Source: Bacteroidota bacterium (GTDB lineage: Bacteria; Bacteroidota; Bacteroidia; 2-12-FULL-35-15). Taken from it: a stretch of 63,835 bases of DNA. The notes under the pieces are model-generated. The model ran no database searches and was not told where the DNA came from. It was given only the letters and a program-made list of their open reading frames with translations. The DNA lies in NCBI GenBank assembly GCA_023251805.1, contig JAHEYB010000013.1, forward strand, positions 1 to 63,835. Direction: 5' to 3'. Each line of letters opens with the position of its first letter. The stretch's first letter is position 1. A program made the position numbers and the translations under genes. This document shows, in pieces, positions 32,905 through 43,500 of this stretch.

Positions 32905-34415
32905 TTTACCTCTTTGGTAGGAATTTCAAAATATTCTACCACATTTCCAATGAAATTTTGCAAGTGAATGAGTTTATGGTTTTCAGAAACTTTTTCGGAA
33001 ATTGTTAATAATTTTTCAATGTATTGTTTTCGTTGTGTGCAATTCCATTGTGAAGCATAGTAAATAGCTTTGATCGTTAAATCGTTCTCCACATTCTTGT
33101 TTACGTTAGCCGTTAATTTTTCGTAACGCTTGTAGCATTCTTGAATATTTTCGTTTTCATCTAAAAAGAAGTAACCTAAAATTAATGTAGCAAACAAGGC
33201 ATCGTACAAGCGCTGAAAAGCAATTTGCTGAAAGTTGACCAATAAATATTCTAATTTTTCAATTGCTTTCTTAATATCTTCTTTCGTACCTAAAATCAAA
33301 AACCCGCAATAAATATTATTCAAATTAATAAATCGTACATGCATTCCTTCATTCCAAATTGGTTTAGCCAAAATTTCTTCGCATTTTGTTTTATAAAATT
33401 CGATTTGTGATTTTACTTCCTTTGGTAAGTTTTCATTGTAATCTTTTTGGTAACCATGACAGTAATGGGTCATAAAATAACTTGCTTGAATACTCAAATA
33501 AATAATTTCAGGGGTGTTCACATAATTTTTCCAGAAACGAAGTGGCTCACGTTGCTTAATTAAAAAAGCTGTTTCTTTTTGCAATTCATCTCTACTCATC
33601 GAACCAATCAAGTGTTTCAATTTCAAATAATCCACATTTAACTGTATGTCGTCCGAAAAGGAAAAAATAATGAACGCATTTTTCTCCAAGTCTTCCATCA
33701 ATTTGTTAATCTCATCTAATATTTCCTTACTATAAAAACGCGCATCATTCAAATAGTTCAACGTATGGAAGTAAGAATATCTACTAAGCATTTGAATGCT
33801 CAAAGATTCGTTGTTTCGATATTTATCATAAAAACTTAAGTGCTCCTCCATCTCTTTATCCGACAAAACACTTTTCCCTTTAAAATTTAAATTTTGGCGC
33901 ATATATAAATACATCAAATTAATGATATGCTCATTTTTTAAAAGCTCAGTGATGCGCTGGTGATATTTAATTGAAGCATTTTTATTTTCAAGGACAAATG
34001 CTTGTTGAGCAAAATATTTCAAGACAGCAATGGCAGTTGGGAAATCTTCAGTTTTTTCTGCAATGTCCAATAATATTTCAGAAAGTTTATTGGCCTTATC
34101 CAATTCGCCTTTATTAATGAGGTGTTCAATTTTTGAAATGTTGGAAGTAAGGTAGGAAGGGTGATTGCGACTTAAATAAGAGGTTAAGCGGAAGGTGTAA
34201 TGAACTAATTGAAAAAATTTCTTTTTACTTTTTTCATCTTTTGCTCCATACACATCTTTGCACAAGTCGTCAGATTCTTTTTGTTCCCAACCATCTTTCC
34301 GAATTTGTGTGATTAACTTGAGAGGCAATTCAGCATTACTATTTTTCAAATGAAGTTTAAATTCTTCGAAATGAAAATCATCTAATAAGACTACTACTCT
34401 CTGAATGCTTAACAT
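32901..34415 (-). CDS. Large helical protein of unknown function
   Basis: 504 residues from the ATG at 34415 (MLSIQRVVVLLDDFHFEEFKLHL); a longer frame from 34469 adds 18 residues, but its end lies over sequence with promoter-like features (TACTTTAG box), so I chose the shorter start. The chain is almost fully alpha-helical with repeated helix-turn-helix units (KANKLSEILLDIAEKTEDF, AIAVLKYFAQQAFVLENKNASIKYHQRITELLK), similar to SEL1/TPR-type scaffolds but without a canonical motif. No signal peptide, so cytoplasmic. I do not recognise the family. It heads the three-gene operon with DoxX and the membrane protein. Confidence 0.65.
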   Translation of the reverse strand: MLSIQRVVVLLDDFHFEEFKLHLKNSNAELPLKLITQIRKDGWEQKESDDLCKDVYGAKDEKSKKKFFQLVHYTFRLTSYLSRNHPSYLTSNISKIEHLINKGELDKANKLSEILLDIAEKTEDFPTAIAVLKYFAQQAFVLENKNASIKYHQRITELLKNEHIINLMYLYMRQNLNFKGKSVLSDKEMEEHLSFYDKYRNNESLSIQMLSRYSYFHTLNYLNDARFYSKEILDEINKLMEDLEKNAFIIFSFSDDIQLNVDYLKLKHLIGSMSRDELQKETAFLIKQREPLRFWKNYVNTPEIIYLSIQASYFMTHYCHGYQKDYNENLPKEVKSQIEFYKTKCEEILAKPIWNEGMHVRFINLNNIYCGFLILGTKEDIKKAIEKLEYLLVNFQQIAFQRLYDALFATLILGYFFLDENENIQECYKRYEKLTANVNKNVENDLTIKAIYYASQWNCTQRKQYIEKLLTISEKVSENHKLIHLQNFIGNVVEYFEIPTKEVK

Positions 34416-34536
34416 AATATTTTTTTCCTGCCCTAAAGTATCTAAAATTATTTGAAATAAAAATCCCAATACAAAATTTATGGAAAGAATTTCTCCCTCA
34501 TTTTAATTAAGCCGTGAAGAATACGATATAAATTTG

Positions 34537-35211
34537 TTAAACTTTCCAATTGATAGGCAAAATTCCTTGGTGCTCTAACAATTTGTTGGTTTTTGAAAAG
34601 TGTTTGCAGCCAAAGAAGGCACCGCGGGCAAGTGGTGATGGATGAGCTGCCGTTAAAATAAAATGTTTGTCTTTATCTATCAATTCGGCTTTGGTTTGAG
34701 CAAAATTGCCCCAAAGAAGAAAAATAATACCTTTTTTATTGTCGGAAATTATTTTAATAACGTTATCTGTAAATTGCTCCCAGCCTTTTTTTTGGTGTGA
34801 ACCGGCATTTCCTGCTCTCACAGTTAAAGTAGCATTCAGCAATAGTATACCTTGGTCGGCCCAAGCCTCCAAATTCCCGTCTTGAGGAACTGGAATCGCT
34901 AAATCGGCTTCTAATTCTTTGAAAATATTGACCAAAGAAGGTGGCTTTCTTATACCAGCACTTACCGAAAAACACAAACCATTGGCTTGTCCATGGCCAT
35001 GGTATGGATCCTGACCAATTATAACAACCTTTACTTGATCGAACGGTGTTCTGTTAAATGCGGCAAAAATTTGATTTCCAGGAGGATAAATGATGTTTCG
35101 TTCTTTCTCTGCCATTAAGAACGATTTTAATTGAACAAAATATGCAGATTCAAATTCTTTCTCTAAGACTTTTTTCCAACTTTCATGAATATTAACCTCT
35201 GTTTTAGTCAT
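34537..35211 (-). CDS. ung: Uracil-DNA glycosylase, family 1
   Basis: 224 residues from ATG 35211 (MTKTEVNIHESWKKVL), seven codons after an earlier in-frame ATG (35232) that would fall on the promoter box. It removes uracil from DNA in base-excision repair. Active-site motifs: GQDPYHGHGQANGLCFSV (water-activating Asp in the DPYH loop), PPSLVNIFKEL, LLLNATLTVRAGNAGSH (uracil-binding Asn) and the Leu-intercalation loop HPSPLARGAFFGCKHFS. Length and all motifs are typical of Ung. A TACTTTTG box at 35230-35237 (minus strand) gives a leader of about 15 nt. Confidence 0.96.
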   Translation of the reverse strand: MTKTEVNIHESWKKVLEKEFESAYFVQLKSFLMAEKERNIIYPPGNQIFAAFNRTPFDQVKVVIIGQDPYHGHGQANGLCFSVSAGIRKPPSLVNIFKELEADLAIPVPQDGNLEAWADQGILLLNATLTVRAGNAGSHQKKGWEQFTDNVIKIISDNKKGIIFLLWGNFAQTKAELIDKDKHFILTAAHPSPLARGAFFGCKHFSKTNKLLEHQGILPINWKV

Positions 35212-35288
35212 ATTTGTCGCATTTAGAACCAAAAGTAATACGGATTTTGACTATTTCACGTTTTGTTAAAAAAATAGTTACCAAATGG

Positions 35289-35319
35289 TTTGCTTAAATC
35301 TATATTTATTATAATTTTG
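35289..35319 (+). promoter_or_regulatory. Promoter of the mini-lipoprotein pair
   Basis: TTTG (35289-35292), exactly 19 bases, TAATTTTG (35312-35319). It lies 47 bases upstream of the first small lipoprotein ATG, supporting expression of this overlooked pair. Confidence 0.7.
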
Positions 35320-35366
35320 CAGTTCATCATAATGGTTATTTTAGAACTAATTATATAAGATTTCAC

Positions 35367-35519
35367 ATGAAAAAATTATTTGTAATTGTTTTGTCGGTCG
35401 TTTTTGTTGGAGCTACATTATCGTCATGCAGAAGCCACGAACGTTGTGCTGCGTATGGAAAAATAAACAAAATCGATTCCGGTAAGAAAATTACCGATAA
35501 AACAGAAAAATCAATCTAA
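35367..35519 (+). CDS. Mini-lipoprotein, 50 residues (CRSH..CA family)
   Basis: MKKLFVIVLSVVFVGATLSS is a complete lipoprotein signal, with the lipid-modified Cys at residue 21 (SSC-RSHERCAAYGK). The mature peptide is only about 30 residues and basic/charged: CRSHERCAAYGKINKIDSGK, ending EKSI. A second Cys lies 6 residues after the lipidated one. It is preceded by a canonical promoter and followed 17 bases after its stop by a paralogue. Function unknown. Similar 'SC...C.AY' peptides occur in Bacteroidota lipoproteins in my memory, but I cannot name the family. Confidence 0.75.
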   Translation: MKKLFVIVLSVVFVGATLSSCRSHERCAAYGKINKIDSGKKITDKTEKSI

Positions 35520-35536
35520 AATAACCCCTCTTTCTG

Positions 35537-35674
35537 ATGAAAAAAATCCTAATTATCGCCTCTCTTGTATTGTTTTTTGGTTCAATGTTAACTTCTTGCA
35601 GATCTCATTCTTGCGCTGGAGTTACTACTTCTATTGAAAAGGTGAAGGTTAGTTCTTCTCCTCGTCCTCTTTAA
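35537..35674 (+). CDS. Mini-lipoprotein, 45 residues (paralogue)
   Basis: MKKILIIASLVLFFGSMLTS with Cys at residue 21 (TSC-RSHSCAGVT). The lipobox, the RSH following the Cys and a nearby second Cys (5 residues after the first) match the upstream gene, but the rest of the short mature part (SIEKVKVSSSPRPL) has diverged. A tandem duplication is likely. It ends 10 bp before the convergent OsmC stop. Function unknown. Confidence 0.7.
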   Translation: MKKILIIASLVLFFGSMLTSCRSHSCAGVTTSIEKVKVSSSPRPL

Positions 35675-35684
35675 ATTTCTTTTT

Positions 35685-36089
35685 TTAGTAATTAAAAATC
35701 ACTGTTTGTTTTAGTTCGGAACTTAAGCTTTTTGCTACTGGACAGGTATGTGCTGCGTGTTCCAATAAGTTTTTGTCCTTATCGGAATAACTGTTTTTAG
35801 GCATAGTAAATTCTATAATAATTTCTGCAACTCTTCTAGGTTCTGAGGCCATAATCTTAGTGATTTCAATGCTTGTTCCATCTATGTTAAGATGATGTCT
35901 TCCGGCTACTATTCCCATTATAGTGAGCATACAGCATCCCAAAGAGGTCGCTAATAAATCGGTTGGTGAAAATGCTTCTCCTTTACCATTGTTATCAGTG
36001 GGCGCATCAGTAATAATGGTTTTTCCTGATTGCAAATGGGTAGATTCCGTCCGAAGACTGCCCTGGTATACTATTTTTGACGTTTTCAT
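35685..36089 (-). CDS. OsmC-family peroxide reductase-like protein
   Basis: 134 residues of the OsmC/Ohr fold, which reduces organic hydroperoxides or related electrophiles with a Cys pair. The reactive Cys is in TSLGCCMLTIMGIVA (two adjacent Cys, the first or second being peroxidatic) and the resolving Cys in AAHTCPVAKSL near the C-terminus. TDAPTDNNGKGEAFSPTDLLATSLG is the typical lead-in. Lack of other Ohr signatures points to the YhfA/OsmC side. No clear promoter; a TATCTTTG box lies far upstream (36225-36232, minus). Confidence 0.9.
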   Translation of the reverse strand: MKTSKIVYQGSLRTESTHLQSGKTIITDAPTDNNGKGEAFSPTDLLATSLGCCMLTIMGIVAGRHHLNIDGTSIEITKIMASEPRRVAEIIIEFTMPKNSYSDKDKNLLEHAAHTCPVAKSLSSELKQTVIFNY

Positions 36090-36269
36090 CGTTTTTAGGT
36101 GTGGGATAAATGTGTTTTGTTTTGTATATTTGTTTACAATTCTTAGATTTTAAATCGTCCGCAGGATATTTAAAATATTAGAAGTGTAAATCCCGACTTT
36201 TTCAGGATACATTAAACGTACAGGCAAAGATAATAGAATCCTAAATCTATTATGTAAAAGATAATCGTA

Positions 36270-37043
36270 ATGCGTAAGAATATATATTTATTTATTTTAA
36301 TTTCTCTTTTTTCTATCCCTGCAATTGGGCAAGAGTTAAAGGACGATCAAACGCGTTTGGATAATGGCGAAGATTTAAAGGTGTTGTATCGCAATGAATC
36401 CAGCTTTGGTTTGTTTGCACATTCAGCCGGTGGAATTGGAATTGCCTATCGCAGAGGTTACCATGTTCACGGAACCCGTAAACGAATGTTGGAAATTGAA
36501 GCTCAAAATTTCAAACATCCTAAAGAAATAAAAAGTGTAAACCAGTATTACGATAATTCAAAAGGATTTATTTATGGAAAATTAAATTCCTTTTTATTGA
36601 TTCGACCCGGAATAGGTTATCAAAATATATTATTTGAAAAACAAGAAAAGACAAATGTTGAAATTAGATTTTCCTATTTTGTGGGAGCTACTTTAGCATT
36701 TGCAAAACCTGTTTATTTAGAAATCATTGTCCCAACATCTGATCCTACGGTGAATACTGTTGCACAAGAAAGATACGATCCGGATAAACATTTTCCTTCT
36801 GATATTTATGGCAAAGCACCTTTTTTTAAAGGCCTTGATCAAACTAGAGTTTACCCCGGAGGTTATGCGAAAATTGCTTTGAGTTTTGAATATGGCAAAC
36901 GCTACAATGTTATTAAAGCATTGGAAACCGGTGCCACTTTAGATGTTTATCCTACCTCACTTCCCATGATGGCCTTTTCTAAAAAACAACAAGTGTTTGC
37001 TATCTTATATTTGAAGATGGTTTGGGGTAAGAAATGGTTTTGA
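36270..37043 (+). CDS. Putative outer-membrane beta-barrel protein
   Basis: 257 residues with a signal peptide (MRKNIYLFILISLFSIPAIGQ). The mature chain alternates beta strands and turns: ESSFGLFAHSAGGIGIAYRRGYHVHGT, RMLEIEAQNFKHPKEIKSV, FIYGKLNSFLLIRPGIGYQN, EIRFSYFVGATLAFAKPVYLEI, GGYAKIALSFEYGKRY, ALETGATLDVYP and QVFAILYLKMVWG. The last aromatic residue is the usual terminal Phe of barrel proteins (WGKKWF). It is a conserved-looking hypothetical upstream of lipA, but I know of no assigned function. A weak hairpin follows the gene. Confidence 0.65.
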   Translation: MRKNIYLFILISLFSIPAIGQELKDDQTRLDNGEDLKVLYRNESSFGLFAHSAGGIGIAYRRGYHVHGTRKRMLEIEAQNFKHPKEIKSVNQYYDNSKGFIYGKLNSFLLIRPGIGYQNILFEKQEKTNVEIRFSYFVGATLAFAKPVYLEIIVPTSDPTVNTVAQERYDPDKHFPSDIYGKAPFFKGLDQTRVYPGGYAKIALSFEYGKRYNVIKALETGATLDVYPTSLPMMAFSKKQQVFAILYLKMVWGKKWF

Positions 37044-37084
37044 TGATTATGTTAATTTTGTGCAACAAAATTTTACATAATCAC

Positions 37085-37104
37085 ATCCCGATAAAAATCG
37101 GGAT
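37085..37104 (+). terminator. Possible weak terminator/hairpin
   Basis: ATCCCGAT-AAAA-ATCGGGAT followed by TT, 42 bases after the stop of the barrel gene. The 8-bp stem is perfect but the T run is short; it may instead be a dispersed hairpin element. Confidence 0.4.
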
Positions 37105-37136
37105 TTCATGAATGTAAATCTAGATTATTTATGACG

Positions 37137-37160
37137 CCCTTCGACTACGCTCAGGGTGAC
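37137..37160 (+). repeat. TTCGACTACGCTCAG repeat before lipA
   Basis: CCCTTCGACTACGCTCAGGGTGAC, a copy of the arm found at 10118. CCCT/AGGG ends can close a small stem. It lies 17 bases before the lipA ATG. Confidence 0.65.
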
Positions 37161-37177
37161 GTTTAAAAAAATATAGT

Positions 37178-38047
37178 ATGTCCGATACAATTACAGAAGA
37201 GAGAAAATTTCAACGCAAACCCGATTGGCTAAGAGTAAAATTACCAACAGGTAAAGAGTATGCGCAGGTTCGAGAAATAGTTTCCAAACATAAATTACAT
37301 ACCATCTGCGAAAGTGGAAATTGTCCGAATATGGGTGAATGCTGGGGTGCCGGAACAGCCACATTCATGATTCTTGGAAATATTTGTACACGCTCATGCG
37401 GATTTTGTAATGTAGCAACCGGTCGACCGTTAGCTGTTGATCTACAAGAGCCCGAAAGAGTGGCCGAATCAGTGCGTTTGATGAATGTAAAACATTGTGT
37501 TATCACTTCGGTAGATCGTGACGATTTAAAAGATGGTGGTTCTATTATTTGGGTAGAAACAATCAATGCTATTCGCAAAGCAAGTCCGCAAACAAAATTT
37601 GAAACACTCATTCCAGATTTTCAAGGTAAATGGGAAAACTTACAACGTATCATCGATGTGAAACCGGATATTGTTTCACATAACCTAGAAACTGTTAGTA
37701 GATTAACCAAACAAGTTCGTATACAAGCAAAATACGAAAGAAGTTTAGAGGTATTAAAACGACTGAAAGATGCAGGAGTGAAAACTAAATGTGGTGTGAT
37801 GTTAGGTTTGGGTGAATTGGAACACGAAGTGATTGAAACAATGGATGATTTAAGAGCTGTTGGTTGCGATGTTTTAACATTAGGACAATATTTGCAACCG
37901 AGTCCGAAACATTTGCCAGTAGTTGAATTTATTCGTCCGGAAGTATTTGCTAAGTACAAAGAAATTGGCTTGGCAAAAGGCTTTCGTTTTGTGGAGAGTG
38001 GGCCATTGGTTCGTTCTTCTTACCATGCTGAGAAACATATCTTCTAA
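37178..38047 (+). CDS. lipA: Lipoyl synthase
   Basis: 289 residues. A radical-SAM enzyme that inserts two sulfurs into octanoyl-E2/H proteins. The auxiliary cluster ligands C44-x4-C49-x5-C55 ([12 protein letters not shown]) and the radical-SAM cluster C70-x3-C74-x2-C77 (CTRSCGFC) are intact, as are [31 protein letters not shown] and the C-terminal [11 protein letters not shown] with its conserved Arg-Ser-Ser-Tyr. Length is typical. It lies alone, with a TTCGACT repeat in front; the usual partner lipB is not in the window. Confidence 0.97.
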   Translation: MSDTITEERKFQRKPDWLRVKLPTGKEYAQVREIVSKHKLHTICESGNCPNMGECWGAGTATFMILGNICTRSCGFCNVATGRPLAVDLQEPERVAESVRLMNVKHCVITSVDRDDLKDGGSIIWVETINAIRKASPQTKFETLIPDFQGKWENLQRIIDVKPDIVSHNLETVSRLTKQVRIQAKYERSLEVLKRLKDAGVKTKCGVMLGLGELEHEVIETMDDLRAVGCDVLTLGQYLQPSPKHLPVVEFIRPEVFAKYKEIGLAKGFRFVESGPLVRSSYHAEKHIF

Positions 38048-38184
38048 AAATTACATTCTCGTAAGTCGTCATTCTGTGCTACGACACGGCATCTTCCTGT
38101 TGATGGCGACTCTCATCCTCCCGACTTAATCTCCTAAGAGTGATCGGATTTGAATCATTGATTTCTTCTTCGTAATACTGATTT

Positions 38185-38363
38185 TTTCTTTTCTGCTTGA
38201 TCAGAAAAGAAACAAAAGAATCAAGCTCGGCTGATTGCTACCCGCCTCTCACCATTTTCAAAAAAATCTAAGCAAAAAAACTAAAGTTTTTGCTAAGATT
38301 TTATATTGAAAATGGCGTTCACCCCTTGGCGGCATCGCAGCCGACCGTGCCTTGCGCTCGGCT
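38185..38363. other. Structured, repeat-like intergenic block (lipA-gap)
   Basis: The 563-bp gap between lipA and gap holds no credible gene. It contains an 11-bp-arm palindrome around CTTGAT (38185-38212), a pair of near-matching arms of about 27-29 bases (38252-38278 and 38287-38315, CCATTTTCA...AAGCAAAAA type) and a GC-rich hairpin with AGCCGA/TCGGCT arms (38339-38363). The GC-rich part (about 38315-38370) stands out against the AT-rich flanks. It may be a degraded mobile element or a dispersed structured repeat. Confidence 0.6.
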
Positions 38364-38584
38364 TCGGAATGATATTCGGATTGGTAGAAACCCTATAATA
38401 ATCACTTTCATGCAAATAACGACATCCTAAATCATAATCTCCTTTCAGATTTTTAATCCGTTAAAAAATTTTTATCACACCACAGAAAAAAATCATTTTT
38501 TATTATGAAAATCATGACAATCTGCATTCGTATTCCCATGTTTTTATATCGTTAAATTTTCCACCATCGAACTACTTTTCACTA

Positions 38585-38592
38585 TATCTTTG
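38585..38592 (+). promoter_or_regulatory. Probable -7 box of gap
   Basis: TATCTTTG, 18 bases before the gap ATG. The -33 element is poor (ATTTTC at about 38555-38561). Confidence 0.45.
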
Positions 38593-38595
38593 TAG

Positions 38596-39606
<1,011 letters not shown>

Positions 39607-39607
39607 C

Positions 39608-40354
39608 TTACTTATATTCTTTCAACTCCAACTTTTCTCCATCAAATACTGCATAGGTATTGTGATTAATCCATTCACCTAAATTGATGTAGCGACTTTT
39701 TTCGGAAAGTTTGATGTCAAGTGGTAAGTGTCGATGGCCAAAAATAAAAAAATCAAAATGCTCTTTTTGTAAGATTTTTTTTGAATAAACAGCCAACCAT
39801 TCATTTTCTTCGCCTTTGAATGATTCTTTTTTAGGACTTTGTGACGCTCTGCTTCTCTTTGACCAATAGTTGGCAAATCCAACTCCCAAATTCGGATGAA
39901 CTCGAGCATATAGCCATTGACACACTTTGCTCTCAAATATTTTTTTGATGAACTTATATCCTTTGTCACCTGGACCTAATCCATCGCCATGCGCGAGATA
40001 AAATTGCTTTCCAAAGTATTCCTTCATTAAGGGTTGTCGATAAACTTTTACTCCCAGTTCCTTTTCCAAATAGCCAAACATCCACATATCGTGATTGCCG
40101 GTAAACATGGTAATAGGAATACCAGCATCAACAATTTCTGCTATTTTACCAAGAAGTCGTACATAGCCTTTGGGAACAGCATGTTTGTATTCAAACCAAA
40201 AATCAAACACATCTCCCATCAAATAAATTTCCTGCGCATCCTGCTTCACTTCATCCAACCATTTAATCACAAGCTTCTCGCGAACTAAACTTTTTTCGTA
40301 GTTCGGAGCACCTAAATGAAAGTCGGAAGCGAAATATATTTTTTTGTTAGCCAT
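39608..40354 (-). CDS. lpxH: UDP-2,3-diacylglucosamine diphosphatase
   Basis: 248 residues of the calcineurin-like metallophosphoesterase fold. It cleaves UDP-2,3-diacylglucosamine to lipid X in lipid A synthesis. Metal-binding motifs: DFHLG (11-15), GDVFDFWFEYKHAVP, GNHDMWMFGYLEKELG, HGDGLGPGDKGYKF (with the LpxH-specific insertion) and GHRH near the C-terminus. Its position next to gap is coincidental. A 141-bp MITE-like element lies immediately upstream on the minus strand, so its promoter is either in that element or absent. Confidence 0.9.
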   Translation of the reverse strand: MANKKIYFASDFHLGAPNYEKSLVREKLVIKWLDEVKQDAQEIYLMGDVFDFWFEYKHAVPKGYVRLLGKIAEIVDAGIPITMFTGNHDMWMFGYLEKELGVKVYRQPLMKEYFGKQFYLAHGDGLGPGDKGYKFIKKIFESKVCQWLYARVHPNLGVGFANYWSKRSRASQSPKKESFKGEENEWLAVYSKKILQKEHFDFFIFGHRHLPLDIKLSEKSRYINLGEWINHNTYAVFDGEKLELKEYK

Positions 40355-40376
40355 TATTTGTTGTCATTCTGTTTTA

Positions 40377-40517
40377 CACACCCCTAACCCCTCTCAAGAG
40401 GGGAATGCATTCTGCTCAAATTGAAATTTATAGTATCGTATTCTATTTTTTATAAGAAAACAAAACCTTAAAAAATAGCACCTAACTATTCCCCTCTTGA
40501 GAGGGGTTAGGGGTGTG
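40377..40517. mobile_element. 141-bp MITE-like element with 30-bp perfect terminal inverted repeats
   Basis: 40377-40406 and 40488-40517 are exact reverse complements of each other (30 of 30). Each end contains CCCCTCTTGAGAGGGG. The 81-bp interior is AT-rich and non-coding. It lies between lpxH and the 1009-residue M1 peptidase gene. A solo 30-bp copy occurs at 27051-27080. No transposase gene is in the window and I could not identify target duplications with confidence. Confidence 0.8.
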
Positions 40518-40523
40518 TCTTTT

Positions 40524-43500
40524 TTACAAACTAAAATTCCTAATCAACCCAAACGGATTAATCAAGTTTAAATTTAAGGTAAAGCGTATTGTTTCCAAAT
40601 AGCTAATGTTGTTTGCTTTGTTATAATCCTGAATATTTTCCGACATTGCAATAGGAAAATAAATTTCAAAAAAGTTTTTTCTGAAGGAAATACAAACTCC
40701 GGCATCATACAAAACATCTTCATTTAGCAATGATTTTTTATCAGCAGTTCCAATATCAGCATATAAATTAATAGGTAACTTCATGTTTCCCAAAGAAGTC
40801 TTTAAATTCAATGCCGCTAGCCAAGTGTTTGATTGCCCAAGTGGCGAATAAATTTTCATTCCTCCATCAGTATCTGTAAATTGGTTGGAAAGAACTTCTC
40901 CGTCATTGATTTGTTCGCTTCTTCCTAAATATACATGATCAAAAAGATAATCTTGTGAACCTGTTTGCCCACTCATTCTAAAGCGGTAAGGGCCAGCATC
41001 TGTAGCTTCTGTTCCAATAAATGTTCCAGCAAAAAAGCGAATGTCCACTCCTTTATTTTTCTTTTTAAAATTGTAAGAATAATTAGCTGTCACAGATGCT
41101 TTCACAATTTTTTCTCCTTGTTGAAAATCAAAATTTACATCGTAAGGAGTAATGGCATCATTTTTAGAAAAAGAAAAAATAAGATTATTAAAGTTGGTTG
41201 TTAATGTATCACGAGAATAGATGACAGGGCGAACAGCATAATTTCCTTTGTACAATTCTTTTAGTATAGAAATGTTTCGGTAGCGAATAGTGAAGTTATA
41301 AGGACTGGTTAATTCTGCTTTTTTTAGTTTGATAAATAATTCAGGAGCAATTTTATTGAAATTTAAATTCAAAGGATCACCGTTTGCATCATCGGGATGG
41401 TTGGAGTACGCATATCTGCTTGCTGCTATTCCCAAAACAACTTGTTGCAACCTGTTTTTTGGAAAAACATTGTAAGCAATGTGTCCGTAACCCGCAAAGT
41501 CCTGCGTACTTTGGCAATACAAAGGCATTAATTCAAACTCAAATTTCTTTTGAGGAATTAGGTTGTTGTACAATGCTAATCCAAACATCCATTTATTGTA
41601 ATTGTTCCAAGCGCCAACCGGAGTCCAAAACAATTGTGTTTTGTCGGGATTGTCTAAACTGCCTAAGAATTGAAATTTGATTGTCTCTGTTTTTTTGAAA
41701 AGTCCTTTTGTACGAATCCTATTATTATTTCTATTTATTTCAGGCATGTCTTCACGCAAATCTATTTTGAAATAATCAATCTCAGACGGAGGAAATGTTA
41801 AAGCTTGTTTTCCGCTAAAGCCATCATAAGTTACTTCTCCTATTAATTTGCCATCTTTTATTCCTTGAAGAAAAACAGGGCCACTGATTTCACCTTTGTT
41901 TTTAACACCAATATCCCAAGATCCATCCTGATTTTTGTGCACGAAAGTAACTTTGTAATCTAATTTTTTTGCAGAGTTTATAAGTCCATCAAACAACCAA
42001 GATAAATTTTTGCCTGTTGTTTTTTCAATTGAAGCTCTAAAATCGCCAGGTAAAGGGTGTTTGAAGTGCCATTCATCAAAATAAGCTTGCATTGCTTTGT
42101 CGAGTTCCGCTTCGCCTAAATATGCCATCAGATAATCCATTACAATTGCAGTTTTGGAATACATCACGCCACCGTAGTTAATGGGAGTAAAATCATAGGA
42201 AGGCGTTTCAATTGGCTGGTCTTCGTTTTTTGCAGCATCGAATAGATAAGATAAATCATATTGAGTTTTATGCTTATATCTTGCCAAATCAAACATTCTA
42301 CCAATAGGACCATCAGCTACATTTCCAATTAATTTCTGGTCTGGATATTTTGTTTCTACGTATCTGTGTTCGTTGAAAGAATTTAACCCTTCATCCATCC
42401 ATCCGTGTTCTCTTTCATTAGAGCCCAACATTCCATAAAACCAATTATGCCCTACTTCATGAGTAATAACAAGGTCCAACTGAAAAGCATTTCCGCTTCC
42501 CCCAATTACAGTAATATTAGGATATTCCATTCCGCCTCCGGCACTAATTGTTCCATCAACTGCAGTGCAATGTGCATACGGATAATCGCCATTCCAAAGC
42601 GAATAATAATAAATAGCATCGTTCATATACTGAATACTATTTTTCCACAAACTGCCTTCTGCATTTGTAAACATGGTCCAAGTAGTTACTTTATTTTTGT
42701 TGTGAGGAGTAATTACTTCACCTTTTAAAACGTGATAACGTTTGTCGCAAAACCATGCAAAGTCGTGAACATTTTTTTGTTTGAATCGCAACGTTTTTGT
42801 TTCAGCATCAGAAACAGGGAATGCTAAGTCTTCTTTATCAAAAGAGGTCATTGCTTCTGTTGCTTTTACATTTTGTTCCAGCCATTCTATTTCTTTTTCT
42901 CCATCTACCATGTCGCCTGTTGCTCCCAAAACGTAATTTTTAGGAAGCGTAATACTCACATCAAAACTTCCAAATTCTGAATAAAATTCACCTTGATTCA
43001 AATACGGCATCTGGTTCCATCCTGTTCTATCGAATACAGCAGGTTTTGGATACCATTGCGTAATTTGGTAGGACTGACCAATATGGCCCATTCTGGAAAT
43101 TTTTCCCGAAGGAATTTTTACGTGAAACGGAGTAGAGATAATTATTTTTTCTCCACTTTTCAAAGGTTCATTTAAAATAATTTTGCAAATGTCGATGCTG
43201 TCTTTCAGATAATCCCATTTAACAGTTTGTCCATTCACTTTAAAATCTAATTGATCGATATATCCTTTTTCATCGTCTGTTGCGTAATATAAAACTGTGC
43301 TTCCGCTTTCTATCAATTGTTTTGCCAGTTGAGTAGTATTTTCTTTATATGCATTTGGCCATAAATGCATATAAAGAAAATTTAGGGTAGTTGGTGAATT
43401 ATTTATGTATTCAACACTTTCATCAGCAGTAAATTCATTTTTTATATCGTCCAACTTTACGTTGATGTTATAATTTACTTCTTGTTGAAAATAAGTTTGA

